Assembly: GCA_027311205.1 (NCBI GenBank)
Contig: DAICZI010000013.1
Location: 703-12,432, forward strand
Length of the DNA stretch: 11,730 bases
Direction of reading: 5' to 3'
Source of the DNA: Beijerinckiaceae bacterium
Lineage (GTDB): Bacteria > Pseudomonadota > Alphaproteobacteria > Rhizobiales > Beijerinckiaceae
The position numbers were made by a program, and so were the translations under genes. Position 1 is the first letter of the stretch; the number at the start of each line of letters is the position of its first letter. The notes below the pieces were generated by a model, which saw only the letters and a list, made by a program, of their open reading frames with translations, made no database searches and was not told the origin of the DNA. Below, piece by piece: positions 6,392-11,730 of this stretch.

Positions 6392-7522
6392 ATGAGCAAC
6401 GCAAGCCCCGATACCCTGACCAACGCGACCGCAGTCTTGGTCGCGCGCCGCCCCGACGCGCTGGCCTCACTGGCGCGCCATGCCGAGGCCTTCGTCATTC
6501 CCGGCGCGGCACTTCTGGCAGGGCTCGGGGTTTTCTCAGCCTTTCTTGTGGTCTTGGGCAAATCGCCGTCGGCGTTTTTTCTGGCGGTCTATCTTGGCGG
6601 GTTTGGTTCGGCTTTCTCACTTGATAACTCGCTTACCCATGCCTCACCGCTCCTGCTGACTGCGCTTTGCGTGGCACTGCCAGCCCGGCTTGGCCTTGTG
6701 ATCATCGGCGGCGAGGGAGCCTTGGTGCTCGGCGGTCTTGCCGCTGCCAGCATCGCGCTGCCCCTGCATGGAATGCCTTATTTTGTTGTCCTTCCCGCCA
6801 TGGCGGCGGCAGGCGCGCTGGTAGGCGGGTTTTGGATCGGCATTGTCGGGGCGCTGCGCACTTTTCGCGGCGTTAATGAAACCATCAGCTCATTGCTGAT
6901 GGCCTATATCGGCATTGCTTTAATGAACCAGTTGGTGGAAGGGCCGCTCCGCGATCCCGCGAGCCTCAACAAGCCCTCCACCTACCCGATTGGCGACGCC
7001 TATAGACTCGGCAATATTCCCGGCATGCAGGTGCATTGGGGGCTGGCCGTCGGCATTCTCGCTTGCATCGCCTGCTGGGCGCTGATGGAGCGCACGACCT
7101 GGGGGTTTGCTGCACGGGTGGCTGGCGGCAATGTCCGCGCCGCGCAGGTTCAGGGCCTGCCTGTCGGAAAGCTCATTCTGGCCTTCACCTTCATCGCGGG
7201 GGCTTGCGCAGGGCTGGCCGGCATGATCGAGGTTGCCGCCGTGCAGGGCGATGCCAATGCATCTTTGGCGTCAGGCTATGGCTATACCGGGATTTTGGTG
7301 GCGTTTCTGGCCCGGCAAAATCCGCTGGCGATCATTCCGGTGGCTTTCTTGCTGGGGGCGATTGATGCGTCGGGCAGTCTGTTGCAGCGCCACTTGGGCC
7401 TGCCGGATGCAACCGTGCAGGTGCTGCAGGGCATATTATTCATCACCATCCTGTTCTCTGACACACTTTACGGCCACATCAAATGGCTGAACCCCGATCT
7501 CTGGGTGAGGGCGCGGCCGTGA
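6392..7522 (+). CDS. ABC transporter permease, branched-chain/nucleoside (BPD_transp_2) type, first subunit
   Basis: 376 residues, strongly hydrophobic, with roughly eight to ten membrane segments in the inner membrane after a ~35-residue cytoplasmic start. IIGGEGALVLGG (~103-114) corresponds to the NIGAEGQ motif of this permease family. GVNETISSLLMAYI (~160-173) matches the GVNEVIS motif that marks the YufP-like partner of BMP-type transporters. The start at 6392 has only a poor ribosome site (a GA-rich stretch), so its translation may be lower than that of the binding protein. It forms a heterodimeric channel with the next gene product. The stop overlaps the likely GTG start of that gene by 4 bases. 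Confidence 0.88.
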   Translation: MSNASPDTLTNATAVLVARRPDALASLARHAEAFVIPGAALLAGLGVFSAFLVVLGKSPSAFFLAVYLGGFGSAFSLDNSLTHASPLLLTALCVALPARLGLVIIGGEGALVLGGLAAASIALPLHGMPYFVVLPAMAAAGALVGGFWIGIVGALRTFRGVNETISSLLMAYIGIALMNQLVEGPLRDPASLNKPSTYPIGDAYRLGNIPGMQVHWGLAVGILACIACWALMERTTWGFAARVAGGNVRAAQVQGLPVGKLILAFTFIAGACAGLAGMIEVAAVQGDANASLASGYGYTGILVAFLARQNPLAIIPVAFLLGAIDASGSLLQRHLGLPDATVQVLQGILFITILFSDTLYGHIKWLNPDLWVRARP

Positions 7523-8448
7523 GCGGGCCTGCTGCCATTGGCCTTTGGGGGGTGCCGCTCGCCTTGATAGGCGGCGCGATCCGGGTCTCGACGCCGTATA
7601 TTTTCGTGGGCCTGGGCGAAACCATCACCGAGCGCAGCGGACGCATCAATCTTGGCCAGGAGGGCACACTGGTCTTTGGCGCGATGATTGGTTACGGGGT
7701 TGCCATCATGACCGGCTCGCCCTGGCTTGGCGTTGCCGCCGCCTGCGCCTGCGGTGCGGTTTTTGGCCTGTTTCACGGCTGGATTTGCAGCTTTCCCAAG
7801 GTCAATGACATTGCCATCGGCATTGCGATGATGCAGCTCGGCGTCGGGCTGGCGATCTTTTTTGGCAAGCCCTTCATCGAACCCGCAGCCCCGCACCTGC
7901 CCGCCATTTCGCTGGGCTGGTGGAGCGCGGTTCCGCAGATCAAAGCGGCTCTGGATGTCAATTCGCTGTTCATCCTCGGGCTGGCACTGGCGCTGTTTCT
8001 GAACTGGGCTTTCCGCAACACCAAATATGGGCTGATGCTGCGCGTCGTAGGCGACAGTGCCGAAGCGGCCCGGGCCATGGGGCTCAACCCCAACCGCGTG
8101 CGGCTCTATGCAACCGCTATCGGCGGCGGATTGGCGGGAATTGGCGGGGCCTATCTCTCGCTTTATTATCCGGGCAGCTGGAATGAGGGTATTTCGTCCG
8201 GCCAGGGTCTGATGGCGGTCGCATTGGTGATTTTCGCGCGCTGGAACCCGCTTGGCTGTTTCTTTGCGGCGTTGCTCTTTGGGGGCGCTGGGGCGCTCGG
8301 CACCGCGCTGCAATCGGTGGGCGTCACGCAGGGCTATTACCTGTTTTACGCTGCCCCCTATGTTCTGACGCTGATCATTATGACCGCAACATCCTCGCGC
8401 AGCGACAGCCTTGTCGGCGCGCCGGGCGAGCTGTCGATCACCAAATAG
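7519..8448 (+). CDS. ABC transporter permease, second subunit (YufQ-like)
   Basis: 309 residues from a GTG at 7519 that overlaps the upstream stop as GTGA, with GTGAGG 8 bases before it. An in-frame ATG at 7483 would add 12 residues but has no ribosome site and a 40-base overlap, so I prefer GTG. Family marks are [29 protein letters not shown], in which the INLGQEG part is the NIGLEG motif of the second BMP permease, and [32 protein letters not shown], the cytoplasmic ATPase-contact loop followed by a glycine-rich membrane helix. It is an inner-membrane protein with about eight segments. The stop TAG at 8446-8448 overlaps the Shine-Dalgarno of biuH. Confidence 0.87.
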   Translation: MSGPAAIGLWGVPLALIGGAIRVSTPYIFVGLGETITERSGRINLGQEGTLVFGAMIGYGVAIMTGSPWLGVAAACACGAVFGLFHGWICSFPKVNDIAIGIAMMQLGVGLAIFFGKPFIEPAAPHLPAISLGWWSAVPQIKAALDVNSLFILGLALALFLNWAFRNTKYGLMLRVVGDSAEAARAMGLNPNRVRLYATAIGGGLAGIGGAYLSLYYPGSWNEGISSGQGLMAVALVIFARWNPLGCFFAALLFGGAGALGTALQSVGVTQGYYLFYAAPYVLTLIIMTATSSRSDSLVGAPGELSITK

Positions 8449-8458
8449 GAGCCATGCG

Positions 8459-9160
8459 ATGCGCCGTAAAGCGGGCTTAAACCCCACAACCGTTGCCGCC
8501 GATCCCTATCCCTGGCCCTATGACGGACGCCTGTTGCCAGGCAATACGGCGCTGATGATCATCGATATGCAGACGGATTTCTGCGGCAAGGGCGGCTATG
8601 TCGATGCGATGGGCTATGATCTGTCGCTGGTACGGGCCCCTATTGAAGCCATCGGGCGGGTTCTTGCGGCCTTCCGGGCCGGAGGCTTTCACGTCATCCA
8701 TACCCGCGAAGGCCACCGGCCTGACTTGGCGGATCTGCCAGCCAACAAACGCTGGCGTTCGCGGCGCATCAATGCCGGAATTGGGGATCCGGGACCTTGC
8801 GGACGGATTTTGGTGCGCGGCGAGCCGGGCTGGGAAATCATAGAGGAACTCACGCCCCGCCCCGGCGAACCGATCATCGACAAACCAGGCAAGGGCAGTT
8901 TTTGCGCAACCGATCTTGAACTCATTTTGAGGCAGCGCGGCATCGACAATCTGGTGCTGACCGGCATCACAACGGATGTTTGCGTGCACACAACCATGCG
9001 CGAGGCCAATGACCGGGGCTTTGAATGCCTGTTGCTGGAGGATTGCTGCGGTGCCACCGATTACAGCAACCATCTCGCCGCGCTCAAAATGGTCAAGATG
9101 CAGGGCGGTGTATTTGGTGCGGTGGCAACCGCACAAACATTGATCGAGGCGCTGGGATGA
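8459..9160 (+). CDS. biuH: Biuret amidohydrolase (biuret hydrolase)
   Basis: Cysteine hydrolase of the isochorismatase-like family (EC 3.5.1.84) that hydrolyses biuret to allophanate and ammonia in the cytoplasm. The 233 residues match my memory of the Rhizobium leguminosarum enzyme almost throughout, including ADPYPWPY (14-21), [16 protein letters not shown] (34-49), [20 protein letters not shown] (81-100) and [15 protein letters not shown] (141-155). The known catalytic triad falls at the same numbers: Asp36, Lys142 and Cys175 (in TTDVC); Gln215, which contacts substrate, is also in place (KMQGG). AGGAG lies 7 bases before the ATG at 8459. A spurious upstream in-frame ATG at 8411 lies within the permease gene. 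The gene sits between the second permease and the ATPase of the importer, and its stop overlaps the next start as ATGA, which ties hydrolysis to uptake. Ureidoacrylate amidohydrolase (RutB) is the nearest alternative but fits less well. Confidence 0.92.
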   Translation: MRRKAGLNPTTVAADPYPWPYDGRLLPGNTALMIIDMQTDFCGKGGYVDAMGYDLSLVRAPIEAIGRVLAAFRAGGFHVIHTREGHRPDLADLPANKRWRSRRINAGIGDPGPCGRILVRGEPGWEIIEELTPRPGEPIIDKPGKGSFCATDLELILRQRGIDNLVLTGITTDVCVHTTMREANDRGFECLLLEDCCGATDYSNHLAALKMVKMQGGVFGAVATAQTLIEALG

Positions 9161-10686
9161 CACAGGCACCGCCACGCGCGCCCTCCCTTGAAACCATCGG
9201 CATGAGCAAGAGTTTTGGCGCGCTGCAGGCCCTGGCCGATGTCTCGATCAAAATTGCGGCTGGGTCGTTTCACGCGCTTCTTGGCGAGAATGGTGCGGGA
9301 AAATCCACGCTGGTCAAATGCATCATGGGCTTTTATCAGCCAAGTTCGGGGGCCATTCTGGTAGATGGGGCGCAAGCGGATTTGGGGACACCAGCCCGAG
9401 CTGCGGCGTTGGGATTGGGCATGGTCTATCAGCATTTTACGCTGGTTCCCTCGCTGACGGGCGCGGAGAATCTGGTGATATCGCGCGCCGATATTGGCAC
9501 CGTCATCAACTGGCGCGTCGAGACCCGGCGACTGGATGCGTTCATGGCAACCATGCCCTTCGACGTGCCACTCGATGTGCCAACCGGCCAGTTGGCCGCG
9601 GGGCAGAAGCAAAAGCTCGAAATCCTGAAGCAGCTCTATCTCGGTCGGCGCTTTCTCATTCTCGACGAGCCAACGTCGGTGCTGACGCCCGATGAGGCCC
9701 ACGACGTGCTCGGCCTGTTGCGGGCCATGACCGAGGCTGACGACCTCACCGTTTTGATGATATCGCACAAGTTTCATGAAGTGACGGCCTTCGCCGACGA
9801 GGTTAGCGTCCTGCGCAAGGGCGTCTTTGTCGGAACCGGCAAAACGGCAGAGCTTTCCGCCGCCGACATGGCAGCCATGATGATCGGCGATGCCAAACTC
9901 GCCGTTATGGATCATCGTGCCAGCATCTCTGCCAATACGGATCCAACCCTTCTGGTGCGCGGACTGACGGCACCGGATCGGACCGGCTTCAAAACCATCT
10001 CCATTGCTCATCTCGCGGTCAAACCCGCCGAAATAGTCGGCATTGCCGGCATTGCGGGCAATGGCCAGAAGGAGCTTCTCGAAATTCTGGCGGGCCAACG
10101 CCCGATGGTAAACGGCACCATCCTTGTGCATGGCGAGGCATATCACGCAACACGTGAGGCCGCGCGCAAGCACCATGTTCGCTTCATTCCGGAGGAGCCG
10201 CTGCAAAACGCGTGCGCGCCGAGAATGTCGGTCGCCGAAAATCTGGCGCTGCGCATGTTTGACATCGACAAGAATGGCCAAAACATACTCTGGCTGGATC
10301 GCGCTCGGATCAGGCAACACGCGCGCATGCTGATCGAGGCCTTCAAGGTGAAGACCGCCTCGCTTGCCAGTCCGATTGCCGCCCTCTCGGGCGGCAATGT
10401 CCAGCGCGCGGTGCTGGCACGCGAACTCACCGGTGAGGTGGATCTGTTGATTGTCTCAAATCCCTGCTTTGGTCTCGATTTTTCTGCCGTGGCCGAAATA
10501 CGTGCCAGGATCATGCAGGCGCGCAATGCCGGAACCGCAGTGCTGCTCATCAGCGAGGATTTGGACGAATTATTTGAACTTTCTGACAGGATTCTGGTGA
10601 TGTCCAGCGGCGAAATTGTATTTGAAACGCCAATTGGCTCCGCCGATGTCGGCGTCATCGGCTCGCATATGGCAGGACACCACTGA
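9157..10686 (+). CDS. ABC transporter ATPase with two nucleotide-binding domains (BMP/ribose-type)
   Basis: 509 residues containing two fused ABC domains that drive the importer. Domain 1 is complete: Walker [10 protein letters not shown] (43-51), Q-loop Gln92, signature LAAGQ (146-150), Walker B FLILDEP (166-172) and switch His204. Domain 2 is degenerate: the Walker A region reads GIAGNGQKE (298-306), with Gln in the place of the lysine, and the Walker B end reads LLIVSNP (430-436), with Asn435 instead of the catalytic Glu. Its signature LSGGN (410-414) is kept. One catalytic and one weak site is usual for this subfamily. The start at 9157 overlaps the biuH stop (ATGA) and has GAGG 7 bases before; an in-frame ATG at 9025 lies inside biuH and is rejected. 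The stop overlaps the next ATG by one base. Confidence 0.92.
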   Translation: MTQAPPRAPSLETIGMSKSFGALQALADVSIKIAAGSFHALLGENGAGKSTLVKCIMGFYQPSSGAILVDGAQADLGTPARAAALGLGMVYQHFTLVPSLTGAENLVISRADIGTVINWRVETRRLDAFMATMPFDVPLDVPTGQLAAGQKQKLEILKQLYLGRRFLILDEPTSVLTPDEAHDVLGLLRAMTEADDLTVLMISHKFHEVTAFADEVSVLRKGVFVGTGKTAELSAADMAAMMIGDAKLAVMDHRASISANTDPTLLVRGLTAPDRTGFKTISIAHLAVKPAEIVGIAGIAGNGQKELLEILAGQRPMVNGTILVHGEAYHATREAARKHHVRFIPEEPLQNACAPRMSVAENLALRMFDIDKNGQNILWLDRARIRQHARMLIEAFKVKTASLASPIAALSGGNVQRAVLARELTGEVDLLIVSNPCFGLDFSAVAEIRARIMQARNAGTAVLLISEDLDELFELSDRILVMSSGEIVFETPIGSADVGVIGSHMAGHH

Positions 10687-11354
10687 TGGCCGTGATTGCC
10701 GCAAAGCCCTTCGCCTTCCCCTTCGACAAATACAAGTCCGCGCTTGTGATCATCGACATGCAGCGCGATTTTCTGGAACATGGCGGCTTCGGCGAGTCGC
10801 TGGGCAATGACGTGGCGCGGCTGGGTACAATTGTTCCGGCGGTGGGTCGCCTGCTGCAAGCCTGGCGCGCCCTTGATTTGACCATCATCCACACGATGGA
10901 ATGCCACCGCCCCGATCTTTCCGACTTGCCCGCCGCCAAGCGTGACCGTGGCCAGCCGAAATTGCGCATTGGCGAGCCCGGCCCAATGGGGCGCATTCTG
11001 GTGGCGGGCGAACCGGGCACCGAGATAATTGCGGCCTTGGCACCCCGCATGAACGAAATTGTCATTGAAAAGCCTGGCAAGGGTGCGTTTTACGCCACCA
11101 ATCTCGGTGAAATCCTCAAAAGTCGAGGGATTACGCAACTGATCCTTGTCGGCGTGACCACTGAAGTTTGCGTCCAGACAACCATGCGCGAGGCCAATGA
11201 TCGTGGCTATGAATGCCTGCTCGTCGAAGATGGAACCGAAAGTTATTTCCCTGAATTCAAGGCAGCCACGCTGGAGATGGTTCGCGCGCAGGGTGCAATT
11301 GTCGGCTGGACTGCACTCTCAAATGATATTTTACAAGGATTGAGCGATGGCTGA
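10686..11354 (+). CDS. trtA: Isochorismatase-like cysteine hydrolase, probable triuret hydrolase
   Basis: 222 residues, clearly a paralogue of the BiuH encoded at 8459-9160. Both have HRPDLxDLPAx[12 protein letters not shown] or [10 protein letters not shown], KPGKGxFxAT, and [22 protein letters not shown]. The expected triad is Asp24 (IIDMQ), Lys129 (EKPGKG) and Cys162 (TTEVC), with Gln203 equivalent to BiuH Gln215. It differs around the active site: FLEHGGF replaces FCGKGGY, and [11 protein letters not shown] replaces [11 protein letters not shown]. Triuret hydrolase TrtA is a described close relative of BiuH whose gene clusters with biuH, and it turns triuret into carboxybiuret plus ammonia, which would feed BiuH. 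That fit is by family and context; another ureide amidase remains possible. The ATG at 10686 overlaps the ATPase stop (TGATG), with AGGA 8 bases upstream. The end overlaps the cupin gene by 8 bases. Confidence 0.7.
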   Translation: MAVIAAKPFAFPFDKYKSALVIIDMQRDFLEHGGFGESLGNDVARLGTIVPAVGRLLQAWRALDLTIIHTMECHRPDLSDLPAAKRDRGQPKLRIGEPGPMGRILVAGEPGTEIIAALAPRMNEIVIEKPGKGAFYATNLGEILKSRGITQLILVGVTTEVCVQTTMREANDRGYECLLVEDGTESYFPEFKAATLEMVRAQGAIVGWTALSNDILQGLSDG

Positions 11355-11703
11355 ACGCCTTTTTTGCGGCTTGCTTAACGGCGGCTGGCGTCATCTGGCG
11401 CATGAGCCGTTTCGCGAGGGAATCGTGGTGCGCTGGCTCAGCAAAGGCGAAGCAGGGTCTCCGACGGTAGCCATTCTGGAATATGCGCCGGGGGCAAGGG
11501 CACCGCGTCACCGCCACACGGGTCTTGAAACCATCCTTGTTCTTGAAGGCACCCAAAGCGACGAGAACGGCGATTATCCCGAGGGCAGCCTGGTTTTCAA
11601 CCCACCCGGTTCCGAGCATTCGGTTTGGAGTGAAAGAGGCTGCACCGTATTTATCCACTGGGACCAACCGGTGGTGTTTGTTGACGTGGAGGACGGACAA
11701 TGA
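11347..11703 (+). CDS. ChrR-like cupin-domain protein
   Basis: 118 residues forming a single small cupin barrel of the ChrR cupin-like type. The likely metal ligands are His55, His57 and Glu61 ([16 protein letters not shown]) and His91 (PPGSEHSV), a standard cupin set. No membrane segment or signal is present, so it is cytoplasmic. AAGGA lies 7 bases before the ATG at 11347, which overlaps the preceding hydrolase gene by 8 bases; the stop overlaps the next start as ATGA. The full ChrR anti-sigma factor also has an N-terminal zinc domain, which is absent, so this is not an anti-sigma factor as such. In this operon it might bind an intermediate such as allophanate or carboxybiuret, or act as a sensor. 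Its function is unknown. Confidence 0.75.
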   Translation: MAERLFCGLLNGGWRHLAHEPFREGIVVRWLSKGEAGSPTVAILEYAPGARAPRHRHTGLETILVLEGTQSDENGDYPEGSLVFNPPGSEHSVWSERGCTVFIHWDQPVVFVDVEDGQ

Positions 11704-11730
11704 GCGATATCATGTTCGACTTTGAAAGTC
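11700..11730 (+). CDS. Start of the next operon gene (cut by window end)
   Basis: The ATG at 11700 overlaps the cupin stop (ATGA) and has GGAGG 7 bases before it, so a real gene starts here. Only ten residues are visible, [10 protein letters not shown], too few to identify it. Given the pathway, an amidase or allophanate hydrolase that takes the BiuH product is the natural expectation, but that is inference from context. Confidence 0.6.
   Translation, partial: MSDIMFDFES

Noticed and set aside
7468..8487. Long minus-strand open frame (339 codons) across the second permease gene
   Set aside because: It is antisense to a permease with clear family motifs; its translation is Arg/Gly/Ala/His-rich without domains, as expected for a shadow in GC-rich DNA.
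9061..10320. Long minus-strand open frame (419 codons) across the ATPase gene
   Set aside because: Antisense to a well-supported ABC ATPase and without recognisable motifs.
10143..11138. Minus-strand open frame (331 codons) over the ATPase end and second hydrolase
   Set aside because: Antisense shadow; no domain, and both plus-strand genes are certain.

Overview
The window looks like an accessory, patchwork region of an alphaproteobacterium, most likely a member of the Hyphomicrobiales (rhizobia and relatives). The basis is the moderately GC-rich codon use, the type of catabolic genes, the close match of one gene to my memory of rhizobial biuret hydrolase, and the insertion-sequence debris. 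No taxonomic marker gene is present, so the assignment is an inference.

Left region (1-2354): the 3' part of a TfdB/phenol-hydroxylase-type FAD monooxygenase, followed after 2 bases by an intradiol dioxygenase of the hydroxyquinol 1,2-dioxygenase type. Together they look like the end of a hydroxylation and ring-cleavage operon for (chloro)phenol, resorcinol or a similar aromatic substrate. The dioxygenase has an unusual lysine-rich N-terminal extension.

Middle region (2355-5090): a scrapyard of mobile-element remains. It holds an IS1595/ISXO2-like transposase that has lost a zinc-ribbon cysteine and whose 3' end is replaced by the tail of an unrelated transposase, and a stretch without genes carrying a small G-rich tandem repeat. 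It also holds one small exported protein of unknown function and a truncated IS3-family OrfA on the minus strand.

Right region (5091-11730, continuing beyond the window): the main system. A near-perfect sigma-54 (-24/-12) promoter lies upstream of a tightly packed, mostly translationally coupled operon. Its order is: Tat-exported BMP-type substrate-binding protein, permease, permease, biuret hydrolase (biuH), double-domain ABC ATPase, a second isochorismatase-like cysteine hydrolase (probable triuret hydrolase, trtA), a ChrR-like cupin, and the first codons of another gene. The cysteine hydrolases are interleaved with the importer subunits, so uptake and hydrolysis appear to be one function.

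Proposed working: under nitrogen limitation sigma-54 RNA polymerase transcribes the operon. The BMP-type importer brings in triuret and/or biuret. TrtA turns triuret into carboxybiuret, which decarboxylates to biuret, and BiuH turns biuret into allophanate plus ammonia. An allophanate hydrolase, possibly the gene starting at 11700, would release the remaining nitrogen. The enzymes belong to described families. The dedicated BMP-type importer, the sigma-54 control, the cupin and the repeat/hairpin after the binding-protein gene are the parts that may be undescribed.
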